Below, piece after piece: positions 11,175-20,851 of a stretch of DNA of 53,537 nucleotides. Both the position numbers and the translations under genes were made by a program. The notes beneath the pieces were generated by a model that was not told where the DNA came from, made no database searches, and saw only the letters and a program-made list of their open reading frames with translations. Position 1 is the stretch's first letter. Every line of letters begins with the position of its first letter. This DNA is from an uncultured Bacteroidota bacterium (GTDB lineage Bacteria > Bacteroidota > Bacteroidia > Flavobacteriales > Flavobacteriaceae): positions 1 to 53,537 of the forward strand of contig CABXRK010000006.1 in the NCBI GenBank assembly GCA_902514625.1, written 5' to 3'.

Positions 11175-12494
11175 TCATTTCATTTTCTTGGAAAGCTCCA
11201 TTGCTTTACCATCCGAAAGACTTGCAACAAAACATGTAGCATTTAAAATTGTTTGATAAAGTGATTCTGAAATTAAAGGAATCCCTTCAGGAACTAACCT
11301 TAAAATAATTTTATCAAATGAATTTTCTTTATTATTAAACTTATTTATAGAAGCAGTTACAAAAGCTTTTAATAGACTTGAAACCACTTTAAATCCAATT
11401 ATTTCCTTTTGTAAAACTTCCTGTGATTGATAAATATTTTTAACACTAAGGGAAATAATATCTTCAACTTGAGGCTTATATTTACTTTTTTCTAAAAGAG
11501 AATATCTAAATTCTCCTTTTAAAATTTCTTCTTCATTTTTTAAAAATGTTGAAACTGAATCCTTTATAAGACTATTTATTGCTAGGGCTCTCAAATAACT
11601 CATCCTCTGAGGAGTATATTTTAATGATGCAAACTTTTTCTTGTCTATGCTATCTTTAACCAAATTTATTAAATATTCCAAAGCATATGATTCTGAAATC
11701 CAACCTAAATTAATTCCATCTTCAAAATCTATAATAGTATAGCAAATATCATCTGCCGCTTCAACTAAATAAGCTAAAGGATGTCTAAAAAATTCACTAT
11801 TATTTTTAATTGTTCCAATGTCATTCATTAACTCTTCAAAAAATTTATTTTCGGATTGAAAAAAACCAAACTTTTTATCAGCTACATGTGAAGAAGGTTT
11901 AATAGGCAATGATGCCTTAGGATATTTAATAAATGCTCCTAATGTTGCATAACTTAATCTAAGTCCACCAGGCTTTCCCTCTTGAGACTGAACTAAAATT
12001 TTAAATCCATTTGCATTCCCTTCAAATGAGCACAAATCTTCATATTGTTTTTCGTTTAAAAGCTTATTTATATAGGATCCTTTACCGGATGAAAAAAAAT
12101 GCCCAATTGCTTTTTCACCACTATGACCAAAAGGAGGATTCCCAATATCATGAGCTAAAGCGGCAGCAGCAACTATCGCTCCAAAATCATTACTTCTATA
12201 ACCATCTATATTACTTAAGTTTGGATGTTTTTTTAAAATTTCTTTTCCCACTATTCTTCCTAGAGTTCGAGCAACAACAGAAACTTCCAAACTATGAGTT
12301 AGTCTGGTATGAACAAAATCAGTTTTAGAAAAAGGTATTACTTGAGTTTTATCTTGAAGACTTCTAAAAGAAGCTGAAAATACAATTCTATCATAATCTA
12401 CTTCAAAGCCAAGACGAGTTTCATCTTGTTCTTTTCTAATTCTCTTTGATTGATCTCCATACCTTTTTAAAGAAAGTAATTTATTCCATTCCAT
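11175..12494 (-). CDS. dgt: Deoxyguanosinetriphosphate triphosphohydrolase (dGTPase)
   Basis: A 439-residue HD-superfamily enzyme that hydrolyses dGTP (and in some lineages other dNTPs) to the nucleoside and triphosphate, controlling dNTP pools. The HD-domain metal ligands are visible: H67 in THSLEVS, H115-D116 in LAHDIGNPPFGHSGE, and a later D in the AADDICYTIID segment. The start MEWNKLLSLKRYG matches the typical Dgt N-terminus. It is cytoplasmic. It is probably the first gene of a short minus-strand unit with the metallophosphoesterase; the divergent spacer to the small exported protein (12495-12724) would hold its promoter. Confidence 0.94.
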   Translation of the reverse strand: MEWNKLLSLKRYGDQSKRIRKEQDETRLGFEVDYDRIVFSASFRSLQDKTQVIPFSKTDFVHTRLTHSLEVSVVARTLGRIVGKEILKKHPNLSNIDGYRSNDFGAIVAAAALAHDIGNPPFGHSGEKAIGHFFSSGKGSYINKLLNEKQYEDLCSFEGNANGFKILVQSQEGKPGGLRLSYATLGAFIKYPKASLPIKPSSHVADKKFGFFQSENKFFEELMNDIGTIKNNSEFFRHPLAYLVEAADDICYTIIDFEDGINLGWISESYALEYLINLVKDSIDKKKFASLKYTPQRMSYLRALAINSLIKDSVSTFLKNEEEILKGEFRYSLLEKSKYKPQVEDIISLSVKNIYQSQEVLQKEIIGFKVVSSLLKAFVTASINKFNNKENSFDKIILRLVPEGIPLISESLYQTILNATCFVASLSDGKAMELSKKMK

Positions 12495-12617
12495 TAAAAA
12501 TATTTAATTGCAAAATAATAAATAATTAGATTATTAAACTTCTCGAATATAAGTTTCTCAAGAAATAATTAGAAAATAAAATTAATTTCCTTTTTATAAA
12601 TTAATATAATGTTAACC

Positions 12618-12634
12618 TAGTAATAACATTACTA
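12618..12634. repeat. 7-bp inverted repeat in the dgt divergent spacer
   Basis: TAGTAAT-AAC-ATTACTA is a perfect palindrome with a 3-base centre. It lies upstream of a -7 box at 12649, in an AT-rich 230-bp spacer between dgt and the 12725 gene. It could be an operator; in such AT-rich DNA it may be chance. Confidence 0.3.
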
Positions 12635-12648
12635 AATTAATTTATTGA

Positions 12649-12656
12649 TAAGTTTG
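12649..12656 (+). promoter_or_regulatory. Putative -7 box for the 12725 gene
   Basis: TAAGTTTG fully matches TAnnTTTG and lies 68 bases upstream of the ATG at 12725. No clear -33 element is seen. The rest of the 12495-12724 spacer shows nothing else convincing. Confidence 0.35.
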
Positions 12657-12724
12657 TTTAAAACAATTATTATATTATAAAAATTAAATATAAAATAAAT
12701 ATATTTTTATCAAAAAACATTCAA

Positions 12725-13165
12725 ATGCTTATACGACCATTTTTTTTATTTTTTATTCTAATAAATACTTTTTGTTTTGGACAAAAATTTGGCTGGGAGG
12801 GAAGAACAAATGGCAAAGAATTTCTTAAAATCGGATTTAAAAATTTTGAACTTAGATATCGAACAAATAACAGTGAAAATAGACTTTCTTTCAGTCAAAA
12901 AATTTGGAAAGACAAAAAAGTAACATTAAAAATCCCATTACACTATAAATTTGAAAAAGAAATAACAACTCTGGAACCAAAATTATACTTTAATTTTGAA
13001 AAATTTAAGCTTTGGATGCAAAAAGAGTTTTGGGTTAATCTAAATTCTCTTGCTGCAATTGGAGTTGAATCTCCTTTTGAAAATTATACATTTTATGCCG
13101 GTTGGGATACATCTGAAACTTTTCGTTTTGGTCTTTCATATAAAATAAAGAAACAATCAAAATAA
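12725..13165 (+). CDS. Small exported beta-strand-rich protein, unknown function
   Basis: A 146-residue protein with a signal peptide (hydrophobic 4-18, FCFGQ cleavage-like site near 19-20). The mature part alternates polar and aromatic residues (for example GFKNFELRYR, LYFNFEKFKLWM, FRFGLSYKI), the pattern of amphipathic beta-strands, and ends in a strand with aromatic residues near the C-terminus, so a small outer-membrane barrel or periplasmic beta-protein is possible. I do not recognise a family. It is a single plus-strand gene between dgt and the convergent end of the glycan locus, at the locus border. Confidence 0.65.
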   Translation: MLIRPFFLFFILINTFCFGQKFGWEGRTNGKEFLKIGFKNFELRYRTNNSENRLSFSQKIWKDKKVTLKIPLHYKFEKEITTLEPKLYFNFEKFKLWMQKEFWVNLNSLAAIGVESPFENYTFYAGWDTSETFRFGLSYKIKKQSK

Positions 13166-13189
13166 TTAAATTTTAACTTTGTAATAAAT

Positions 13190-15019
13190 CTAATCAAGTG
13201 ATTCGAATTCTGAATTCATAGATTTGTATTCAGGAACAATTTCTTTCATGATTTTTACTAAAACTTTTGGCTCCTTTCCAATCAAAGAAAATTCTATAAG
13301 GTTATTAATCTTATTTATTTTATCTCTATCAAATTTTTCTTTTTGAGCAATATATATTAAATCATTATGAGACTTTTTTAAATTCTCTTTATCAGTTAAC
13401 AACTCTTCGTATAATTTCTCTCCGGGTCTAAGTCCATTGTATTCTATATCAATATCTTGATTTTCAATATAGCCTGATAAACGAATCATACTAACTGCTA
13501 AATCATAAATTTTTACTGGTTTGCCCATATCAAAAACATATATTTCTCCACCTTCACCTGTTGCCCCTGCTTCTAAAACCAATTGACAAGCCTCTGTGAT
13601 GGTCATAAAAAAACGGGTAATTTCTGGATGAGTTAAGGTTAAAGGTCCTCCCTCTAATATCTGTTTTTTGAAAATTGGAACTACAGAACCCGATGATCCT
13701 AAAACATTTCCAAATCTAGTAGTAATAATTTTAGTCTTAGAATTATCTGATTTATTTGACACATATATTTCTGCTATCCTTTTAGAAGCACCCATTACAT
13801 TAGATGGGTTAACAGCCTTATCAGTAGATACAAATACTAAATTAGGAATCCGATATTCAATTGAACAATCTACAATATTTCTTGTCCCTAGAATATTATT
13901 AATAATTGCGGAAGATGGCATTGACTCAGTCATATAAACATGTTTATAAGCTGCTGCATGAAAAACAACATCAATTTTATATTTTTTAAAACATTCTTTA
14001 ACTAGAGCTAAATCAGTAATACTTTGAAGTAAGAAAACTAATTTTGTAGGGATTTTATTTCTTAATAATTCATTTTTAAGATTAAATAGTTCTAATTCAG
14101 CCTGATCTAATAAGATCAATGTTTTTGGAGAATAAAAAATTAATTGACGCACTATTTCACTTCCAATAGACCCAGCTGCACCAGTAACTAAAATAACTTT
14201 ATTTTTATATTGAGATATATTTTTTTCTATATCAATCTTAATTTCATCTCTTTTAAGTAAATCTTCAATTAAAATTGGTTTTAAATTTCCCAAAATTCCT
14301 TGACTAGTTGCATATTTATCAATTGAAGGAAGATTGAAAATTTTTACTCCTTTATCTTTAAAGAAATTAAACAATTCATTTTTTCTTTTTTGTCTAAGTT
14401 TATCAGTAGTGATGATAACTTGATTTATTTTATTTTCCTTTATAAAATTTTCAAGCTTAGTATCTAATCCTAGAACTTTTTTACCTTCAATGCTTCTCCC
14501 TATTTTACTTTTATCATCATCAATGAATGCAGATACATTTATAGAATTACTGTCATCTAAAGCTTTTTTTGTCATCAATCCATTAACTCCAGCTCCAAAA
14601 AGAACAGTATTTAACAACTTCTGCTCTTTTGAGGCCCTAGCAAATAAAATTTTAATTACAAGTCTATAAAGGGCCAAAAATGATAAACTAAAATAAAATA
14701 GTAATAGTAAATAATTATAATGAGATCTTGTGCTTGCATTTATATACAAAGCATAAATAATAATTGAAGTAATTAATCCAGAGGCAATTTTCCCAATGTC
14801 TATAAAAGTCGTGAACCTTAATAACATTACATAACCCCTAAATAAGGTGATATTTAATAGACATATTAAAATAAAAATAATTTTATCTAATTGAGATCTA
14901 ATTATAATATTAGAATTATTTAGAAATAAAATTATTTCAATTGATATTAACAAAAATATTGCATCTAATAAATATGCATACCTTTTGGAATAATGTTTTT
15001 TAAAAATTTTATCTAACAT
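13190..15019 (-). CDS. pglF: Membrane NDP-hexosamine 4,6-dehydratase, PglF/WbpM-like
   Basis: A 609-residue protein. Four hydrophobic helices lie in about 15-125, then a CoA-binding-like Rossmann domain (FGAGVNG, 141-147), then the SDR domain with the NAD motif TGAAGSIGSEI (279-289). The active site is the S-M-K form typical of this family: STDK (398-401), M409 and K413 in NVMGASKR. PglF converts UDP-GlcNAc to the 4-keto-6-deoxy sugar, the first step to UDP-di-N-acetylbacillosamine, and the adjoining aminotransferase, acetyltransferase and phosphoglycosyltransferase genes support this product. Homologues (WbpM, FlaA1-like) serve other 6-deoxy sugars, so the product is inferred. It overlaps the upstream aminotransferase by 11 nt and is the last gene of its operon. 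Confidence 0.9.
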   Translation of the reverse strand: MLDKIFKKHYSKRYAYLLDAIFLLISIEIILFLNNSNIIIRSQLDKIIFILICLLNITLFRGYVMLLRFTTFIDIGKIASGLITSIIIYALYINASTRSHYNYLLLLFYFSLSFLALYRLVIKILFARASKEQKLLNTVLFGAGVNGLMTKKALDDSNSINVSAFIDDDKSKIGRSIEGKKVLGLDTKLENFIKENKINQVIITTDKLRQKRKNELFNFFKDKGVKIFNLPSIDKYATSQGILGNLKPILIEDLLKRDEIKIDIEKNISQYKNKVILVTGAAGSIGSEIVRQLIFYSPKTLILLDQAELELFNLKNELLRNKIPTKLVFLLQSITDLALVKECFKKYKIDVVFHAAAYKHVYMTESMPSSAIINNILGTRNIVDCSIEYRIPNLVFVSTDKAVNPSNVMGASKRIAEIYVSNKSDNSKTKIITTRFGNVLGSSGSVVPIFKKQILEGGPLTLTHPEITRFFMTITEACQLVLEAGATGEGGEIYVFDMGKPVKIYDLAVSMIRLSGYIENQDIDIEYNGLRPGEKLYEELLTDKENLKKSHNDLIYIAQKEKFDRDKINKINNLIEFSLIGKEPKVLVKIMKEIVPEYKSMNSEFESLD

Positions 15020-16163
15020 TAGTATAACTTTTAAAAATTCTTATCAAAGAATTTTTTATCCTATTTTTATCAATTTCAGTTAAATTACTTCCAGAAGGAA
15101 GGCATAATCCTTCATTAAAAAGAGCTTCTGAAATATTTGACCCAAAATACAAACAATCTTTAAAAACCGGCTGAAGATGCATAGGTTTCCATAAAGGACG
15201 ACTTTCAATATTTTCAGCATCTAAACTTAATCTAATTTTTCTTGAATCTAAATCTTTAAACTTCTCTCTATTGATTAATAGAGTTGTTAACCAACGATTA
15301 GAAAAAACACCTTTAGGTTCATTAAGAAACGTAATACCATCTATAGCTCCCAAAAAACTATAATAAAAATCATAGTTTCTTCTTCTAGATAATATTCTTT
15401 TATTTAGAACAGATAATTGACCTAATCCAATTGCAGCTGAAATATTAGATAATCTATAATTAAATCCTACTTGTGAATGCTGATAATGTTCCGCTTTATC
15501 TTTTGACTGAGTAGAAAAGAATCTAGCCTTTTCAATCATTTTTTTATTAGATGATAAAATTGCTCCTCCCCCAGAAGTAGTAATTATTTTATTTCCATTA
15601 AAACTGAGAATCCCTAAATCACCAAAACATCCACATGGAATATCATTTATTTTTGATCCTAATGACTCCGCTGCGTCTTCAATTATAGGAATTTCATATT
15701 TTTTTGACAAATCTATAATTTCATCCATTTTTGCAGGCATCCCATATAAATGAACAACAATAATTGCTTTAGGTTTTTTATTTTTTTTAATGAATTTTGT
15801 AATTGCTGTTTCAAGTGCTTCAGGACAAATATTCCATGTTTCTATTTCAGAGTCAATAAAAACGGGTTCCGCTTTAAGATATTTAACAGGATTAACTGAA
15901 CCAATAAAAGTAAAAGATTGACATAAAACGATATCATCTTGCTTAATTCCAATTAAATTTAATGCTAAATGAATCGCTGCGGTTCCAGAATTAACTACTG
16001 AAACAAATTTGTTCTTATGTAATTTGGATAATTCATTTTCAAATTCATCTATTTGAGGTCCAACTGGAGCTATCCAATTTGCATTAAAAGCATTTTGAAT
16101 ATTTTTAATTTCTTGACCACTCATATGGGGAGGGGATAATAAAATTCTTTTATCATGCATCAT
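15009..16163 (-). CDS. pglE: PLP sugar aminotransferase, PglE-like
   Basis: A 384-residue DegT/DnrJ/EryC1/StrS-family enzyme. The PLP-lysine is K192 in SFNGNKIITTSGGG, the same context as in PglE; VNSGTAAIHLAL (57-68) and EDAAESLG (162-169) are PLP-pocket motifs. It would aminate the 4-keto sugar made by PglF to give UDP-4-amino-4,6-dideoxy-GlcNAc. Its ATG overlaps the stop of the acetyltransferase gene as ATGA, and its 3' end overlaps pglF by 11 nt, so the three are translationally coupled. A second, distinct transaminase of the PseC type lies at 46.5 kb. Confidence 0.9.
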   Translation of the reverse strand: MMHDKRILLSPPHMSGQEIKNIQNAFNANWIAPVGPQIDEFENELSKLHKNKFVSVVNSGTAAIHLALNLIGIKQDDIVLCQSFTFIGSVNPVKYLKAEPVFIDSEIETWNICPEALETAITKFIKKNKKPKAIIVVHLYGMPAKMDEIIDLSKKYEIPIIEDAAESLGSKINDIPCGCFGDLGILSFNGNKIITTSGGGAILSSNKKMIEKARFFSTQSKDKAEHYQHSQVGFNYRLSNISAAIGLGQLSVLNKRILSRRRNYDFYYSFLGAIDGITFLNEPKGVFSNRWLTTLLINREKFKDLDSRKIRLSLDAENIESRPLWKPMHLQPVFKDCLYFGSNISEALFNEGLCLPSGSNLTEIDKNRIKNSLIRIFKSYTNVR

Positions 16164-16768
16164 TTTGTAACAATTTTTGCGGGAACTCCCATTACCTTAA
16201 CTCCATCTGGGATATCAGAAACTACAACAGATCCAGCAGCAACAATAACATTTTTTCCAATATTAATGTTTTGGATAATAGTAGAACCAGCTCCAATTAA
16301 AGTACAGCTCCCAACATTAACATTTCCACAAAGAACAACACCAGGAGCGATATGAACAAAATCTTCGATAATACAATCGTGATCAATAGAACTATTAGAA
16401 TTAATAATACAATGCTTCCCAATTATTGAACCCCTTTGAATTAAGGATTTATGAAAAATGACTGACCCTAACCCTATTTTTGTTAAATTATCAATGCAAG
16501 CAGATTTTTCAATTATTACTCCAAACTTATGATATATATTAGATGCAATTTTTTTTCTTGCAAAATTATCTCCAATAGCAATAATAACTTTTGCCTCTGA
16601 AAATACATTTTTATCATAATCTCCAATAACTGGAATATTATCTAAATTTTTCTTAGAGCCCTCTTTATCAAAAATCCCAAGAACTTTTTGTCTAGACTTT
16701 TCAATTATACTAAGTATTACCCTAGCATGACCTCCTGCCCCAATTAGTAAATACTTAATTTTTTCCAT
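16160..16768 (-). CDS. pglD: Hexapeptide sugar O/N-acetyltransferase, PglD-like
   Basis: A 202-residue protein starting at the ATG at 16768; a longer frame to 16816 exists, but the PglD N-terminal Rossmann-like motif YLLIGAGGHARV (6-17) begins right after this Met. The C-terminal left-handed beta-helix is built of hexapeptide repeats (about 95-200). The expected catalytic base is H130 in SIDHDC, with H139 nearby, both conserved in PglD. It would use acetyl-CoA to acetylate the 4-amino group, giving UDP-di-N-acetylbacillosamine. The start overlaps the end of pglC by 14 nt and its stop overlaps pglE by 4 nt. Confidence 0.9.
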   Translation of the reverse strand: MEKIKYLLIGAGGHARVILSIIEKSRQKVLGIFDKEGSKKNLDNIPVIGDYDKNVFSEAKVIIAIGDNFARKKIASNIYHKFGVIIEKSACIDNLTKIGLGSVIFHKSLIQRGSIIGKHCIINSNSSIDHDCIIEDFVHIAPGVVLCGNVNVGSCTLIGAGSTIIQNINIGKNVIVAAGSVVVSDIPDGVKVMGVPAKIVTK

Positions 16769-17357
16769 TAAATGGTTCCATTGATAAGTTATTTTTAGAA
16801 TTAATCTCTTTAGCAAGAGCTACTTTTCCAATAGTTTTAATTAAAATTTTAAAATCTAAAAGAAAATTTTGATTATTAATATACTCAATATCCAATTCAA
16901 ATTTTTCTTGCCATGTAATTTTATTTCTCCCACTAATTTGAGCTAAACCAGTTATCCCAGGCATAACATCATGTCTTTTACGTTGTTTTTTATTATACAA
17001 AGATAGGTATTCTGGTAATAAAGGTCTAGGTCCAATAATACTCATCTGACCCATAATAACATTTAATAGTTGTGGAATTTCATCCAATGATGTTTTTCTT
17101 ATAAACTTTCCAACCCTAGTCAATCTAGATTGGTCTTCTAACAACTTATTATCAATGTTTTTTTTTTCATTCATAGTTTTAAACTTGATAATTTTGAACA
17201 TTTTCTCTTTATATCCTACCCTAATTTGAATAAAAAAAGGATTTCCCTTATGGTCTATAACTAATAAAAATGAAATAAAAACTGCAATTGGGAAAATTAA
17301 TATCAAAATCCCAAGTGCAACTATAAAATCTGCTAGTTTTTTAAATGATTTGTACAT
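16755..17357 (-). CDS. pglC: Monotopic phosphoglycosyltransferase, PglC-like
   Basis: A 200-residue bacterial-sugar-transferase protein, the size of PglC. A single N-terminal re-entrant membrane helix (about 13-36) is followed by the soluble domain with the catalytic Asp-Glu dyad D92-E93 in TSLDEIPQL, and GPRPLLPEY and PGITGLAQ blocks. It would move phospho-sugar, here most likely diNAcBac-1-P, from UDP to undecaprenyl phosphate, starting glycan assembly at the inner face of the inner membrane. Neighbouring pglF/E/D-like genes supply the donor. It overlaps the upstream GT4 gene by 25 nt and pglD by 14 nt. Donor choice is inferred from context. Confidence 0.92.
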   Translation of the reverse strand: MYKSFKKLADFIVALGILILIFPIAVFISFLLVIDHKGNPFFIQIRVGYKEKMFKIIKFKTMNEKKNIDNKLLEDQSRLTRVGKFIRKTSLDEIPQLLNVIMGQMSIIGPRPLLPEYLSLYNKKQRKRHDVMPGITGLAQISGRNKITWQEKFELDIEYINNQNFLLDFKILIKTIGKVALAKEINSKNNLSMEPFNGKN

Positions 17358-18502
17358 TGTGATAATAATTCATATTCATCTTTTAATGCTTTCCAAACAA
17401 TTTCTTGTTTATAATTTTTTATAATCATTGAACGACAATTTTTTGATAAATTAATTCTCAGATTACTATTATTAATAATTGTCAACATAGATTTAATTAG
17501 TAATTTAATGTTTTTACTTGGAATAATTAAGCCATTTTTTTTATCTCTTATTATTTCGTTGCAACCATTTATATCTGAAGTAATAGATGGGATGCTCATT
17601 GCTCCTGCTTGTAATAAAACATTTGGGAGCCCCTCCCTATAAGAAGGGAATACAAAACAATGTGAAATGGATAAAAAAAGACGAATGTCGTTTTTAAATC
17701 CAACCGAAAAAATATTTTGATTGTTTTTTATTTCATAAATCGTTTCTTTATCTAAAGGATCCAGATCTTCCTCCATGTTTCCAACTAAAAGTAATTTTGC
17801 ATTACTATATTCTTTATTTACAAACTTAAAAGAATTAATAAGTTCATTTATTCCTTTATCTGAAACTAATCTCCCAATGAAACAATAGACGAAATCGGTT
17901 TTTTTGATTCCTAAATCTTTGATTAATTTATTTTTCTTATCAACTGAGATTAATTTAGGATTAAAAAAATCTAAATCAATACCGTTAGAAGAACCTTTTC
18001 CTAATACTTTAATTTTTTTTGAATTACAAAATTTTTGATCTAAAATAAAATTTAATAATCCTTTAGAATTAGAATACAAATTAGTCGCACAAAAATAAGT
18101 TCCAATCTCAATAAAATTAAGTATCCTTCTTAATAACCCTTTAACTTCCATTAATGGCAAACCAGCTATTGTATGCATCCTAACTGGAACACGAGCTAAA
18201 TAAGCGGCTATCATTCCAACGAATCCAGCTTTAGGTGTGTGAGTGTGAACTATATCAGGCTTTTCTTTAATTAAAAACTTATACAATTTAAATATAGCCA
18301 TTAAATCAACAAAAGGATTTATCTTCCTTGTTAAGGGTATATAATGAACTGGAACTTGTTGTTTTTCTCCAACTTTAATCAAATTTTTTATGTCGGAAGA
18401 AATAAGTATAATATTATAAAACTGACTAAAATATCTAGGTTGATTTTCTAGCAATTTTTCCAAAGACAAAGGAACAGTTGTTATTCTAATGAGTTTCTTC
18501 AT
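17333..18502 (-). CDS. GT4 glycosyltransferase, probable second-sugar transferase
   Basis: A 389-residue GT-B enzyme. The first in-frame codon of the open frame is a TTG at 18505, but the ATG directly after it (18502) is the better start. The N-terminal domain has HTHTPKAGFVGMIAA and the C-terminal nucleotide-binding domain has FIGRLVSDKGI and the EX7E-like FPSYREGLPNVLLQAGAM. Enzymes with this PKAG pattern often act right after the initiating phosphoglycosyltransferase (PglA-like), and its coupling to pglC (25-nt overlap) fits adding the second sugar. Sugar and linkage cannot be read from sequence. Confidence 0.88.
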   Translation of the reverse strand: MKKLIRITTVPLSLEKLLENQPRYFSQFYNIILISSDIKNLIKVGEKQQVPVHYIPLTRKINPFVDLMAIFKLYKFLIKEKPDIVHTHTPKAGFVGMIAAYLARVPVRMHTIAGLPLMEVKGLLRRILNFIEIGTYFCATNLYSNSKGLLNFILDQKFCNSKKIKVLGKGSSNGIDLDFFNPKLISVDKKNKLIKDLGIKKTDFVYCFIGRLVSDKGINELINSFKFVNKEYSNAKLLLVGNMEEDLDPLDKETIYEIKNNQNIFSVGFKNDIRLFLSISHCFVFPSYREGLPNVLLQAGAMSIPSITSDINGCNEIIRDKKNGLIIPSKNIKLLIKSMLTIINNSNLRINLSKNCRSMIIKNYKQEIVWKALKDEYELLSQCTNHLKN

Positions 18503-18535
18503 CAATTATATAGATTACTTCAAAGAAACAAAATA

Positions 18536-19579
18536 TTAAGAAAATAAAAAGGCAATATACTTTTCAACTGTTTTAGAAAAGGATAATCGCTCAATTTGTT
18601 TTTCAATTACAGCTTTTTTTTCTTTGTTATTTTTTTTACTTATAATTATCTCTTCTACTTTATTCACAAAATGATTAGTTTTAGAAACCTCAAAACCATA
18701 TTCATATTCATCCAAAATTTCTTTTGAATCCCCAGCATTAAAACCAACTATTGGTGTTCCAAAATAAGAAGCTTCAACCAAAACATTAGGATATCCTTCT
18801 CCAAATTTTGAAGTAAAAAGCAAACAATTTGCATTTTTGTATAAATAATCAATTTCTTTTTTAACTCCTAATAAAATTATTTTATCTCTAATTTCAATAG
18901 GGAAAAAATCAATTTTCCATCCATCCCCTAAAACTATTAATTTATAATCTGAATTCCTTTTAAATAGCTCTATAACAATTTTTCTTAAATATTTAGGACC
19001 TTTTTGGGGGTGAAACCTTCCAACAAATAATAAATATGGAAAATCATATACGTTATTGGATGAAACTTTTTTAGAAAATTTTTTTGCTAATCCATTTTGA
19101 ATGACACGAGCCCTTTTTATACTGAAAAAATAACTGGTGTGAACCTTTAAAGATTTATTTGAACAATAAATAATTTTGGGTTTTAAAATTCTTGAAAATA
19201 GCCCGATAATAAAAACCAAAACCTTTTGAATTAATTGGAACCAACCAAAATCAGAATGTCTAATATTCCAATAAATTGGATGTTTAAATGACAAAAAAAG
19301 CTGTTTTAAATGAATATATAAAATAGCTCTATACATCCAGGCAATAATTATAACCCCTTCATTTTTTAATTCTTTATTAATGATTTTAGAGTTGTTTTTT
19401 ATGTTAATTACTTTGCAAAATGACTTGGCTTTATTGTATAAAAAATCTTTATCTGAACCAATCAAGGTTATTATTGTTTGTTCTATACCTTTTTTTTTAA
19501 ATTCTTCTACCAAACGAATCAAGACATTCTCAGCTCCTCCGCTCTGTAAAGTTGGAATTATATGAATGACTTTTCTCAA
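18536..19579 (-). CDS. GT4 glycosyltransferase
   Basis: A 347-residue GT-B enzyme that starts at TTG (19579): the stop just upstream leaves no ATG, and the family's N-terminal motif (IIPTLQSGGAENV, 7-19) begins right there. The C-terminal half shows FVGRFHPQKGPKYL and FGEGYPNVLVEASYFG, the donor-binding EX7E region of GT4. It lies 30 bp upstream of the previous GT4 and 12 bp after the nucleotide-sugar dehydrogenase, within one operon. The acceptor and donor are unknown; a UDP-HexNAc or the product of the neighbouring dehydrogenase/epimerase pair is a reasonable guess. Confidence 0.87.
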   Translation of the reverse strand: MRKVIHIIPTLQSGGAENVLIRLVEEFKKKGIEQTIITLIGSDKDFLYNKAKSFCKVINIKNNSKIINKELKNEGVIIIAWMYRAILYIHLKQLFLSFKHPIYWNIRHSDFGWFQLIQKVLVFIIGLFSRILKPKIIYCSNKSLKVHTSYFFSIKRARVIQNGLAKKFSKKVSSNNVYDFPYLLFVGRFHPQKGPKYLRKIVIELFKRNSDYKLIVLGDGWKIDFFPIEIRDKIILLGVKKEIDYLYKNANCLLFTSKFGEGYPNVLVEASYFGTPIVGFNAGDSKEILDEYEYGFEVSKTNHFVNKVEEIIISKKNNKEKKAVIEKQIERLSFSKTVEKYIAFLFS

Positions 19580-19591
19580 ATCTCAATTAAT

Positions 19592-20851
19592 TTATAATCT
19601 AATAAAGCTAGGATCATTATAAAATCCCTTAATGTCATATACAAAACCATTTTTCTTTAAAAATTCTTTAGGATTAATATCTAAAAATTGATCATGAGAA
19701 ACTGCTAGAATTATAAAATCATATCTTTCATCATTTAAACTTTCTTTTAATGAAATACCAAAAGTTTTTTTAAAATCAATTTTATCAGCCAAAGGATCAA
19801 AAACATCTATTGAAACTCCGAAATCAATTAATTCTTCATATATATTTAATACTTTTGAATTTCTTATATCAGGACAATTCTCTTTAAAAGTTGCACCTAA
19901 AATAAGGGATTTAACATTTTTAAAATCAACATTTTTCTTAGATAGAATTTTAACAATCTCATTAATAATAAAAATTGGCATATAATCATTAGTTTCCCTC
20001 CCTGCGAGAATCATTTTAGGTGAATAGCCTAATTCTTTAGCTTTAAATGCTAAATAATACGGGTCAATTCCTATGCAATGACCGCCAACCAGTCCAGGAT
20101 AAAATTTTAAAAAATTCCATTTAGTCCCAGCAGCCTTTAAAACTTCATGAGTATCTATCCCTAATTTGTTAAAAATAATCGCTAATTCATTGATGAAAGC
20201 TATATTAATATCTCTTTGAGTGTTTTCAATTACTTTAGCTGCTTCAGCAACTTTTATTGACGGAGCTTCGTAAACTCCTGCTTTAATGATTGAATTGTAC
20301 AAAGAAGATAAAACTTTTAAAGTTGACTTATTAGATCCAGCCACTACTTTTTTAATCATTGAGATAGTTCTTTTTTTATCTCCTGGGTTAATTCTCTCAG
20401 GACTATATCCAATAAAAAAATCTTTATTAAAAATAAGTTTTGTTTTTTCTTCAATAATAGGGACACAAACTTCTTCAGTCACTCCAGGATAAACAGTAGA
20501 CTCATAAACAATAATATTACCTTTATCGATTACTGAAGTTAAATTTTCAGTGGCCTTGATAATTAAACTTAAATCAGGTTTTTTATCTTTTTTTATAGGT
20601 GTTGGAACAGTTATTATAAAAACATTACAAGAAACAAGATTTGAAATATTAGAAGAAATCTCTAATCCATTTTTGAAAGATTTTTTAAGTTCAATTGAAT
20701 TTATTTCATTCGTTTTATCTTCAAATTCTTTTAATTTTTCAATTCTATCATAATTTGAATCTAATCCGAAAACTTTATACTTCTCTGAAAAAGTGACAGC
20801 TAAAGGGAGTCCCACATAACCTAAACCAATAATTCCAATTACTGTTTGCAT
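19592..20851 (-). CDS. Nucleotide-sugar 6-dehydrogenase (WbpO/TviB-type)
   Basis: A 419-residue UDP-glucose/GDP-mannose dehydrogenase-family enzyme. The NAD-binding motif GIIGLGYVGLPLA is at 6-18; the catalytic cysteine is C259 in GLVGGHCIGIDPYYL, the pattern of UDP-HexNAc dehydrogenases rather than UDP-glucose dehydrogenase. It would oxidise C6 of a UDP-N-acetylhexosamine twice with NAD to a uronic acid (for example UDP-GalNAcA). Its ATG abuts the stop of the epimerase gene with no gap, so the two probably act in series, as WbpO/WbpP or TviB/TviC do. The exact hexosamine is inferred. Confidence 0.88.
   Translation of the reverse strand: MQTVIGIIGLGYVGLPLAVTFSEKYKVFGLDSNYDRIEKLKEFEDKTNEINSIELKKSFKNGLEISSNISNLVSCNVFIITVPTPIKKDKKPDLSLIIKATENLTSVIDKGNIIVYESTVYPGVTEEVCVPIIEEKTKLIFNKDFFIGYSPERINPGDKKRTISMIKKVVAGSNKSTLKVLSSLYNSIIKAGVYEAPSIKVAEAAKVIENTQRDINIAFINELAIIFNKLGIDTHEVLKAAGTKWNFLKFYPGLVGGHCIGIDPYYLAFKAKELGYSPKMILAGRETNDYMPIFIINEIVKILSKKNVDFKNVKSLILGATFKENCPDIRNSKVLNIYEELIDFGVSIDVFDPLADKIDFKKTFGISLKESLNDERYDFIILAVSHDQFLDINPKEFLKKNGFVYDIKGFYNDPSFIRL

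Noticed and set aside
16769-16816. Longer start for the PglD-like gene
   Set aside because: The Rossmann-like N-terminus begins at the ATG at 16768; the extension would be read only inside pglC.
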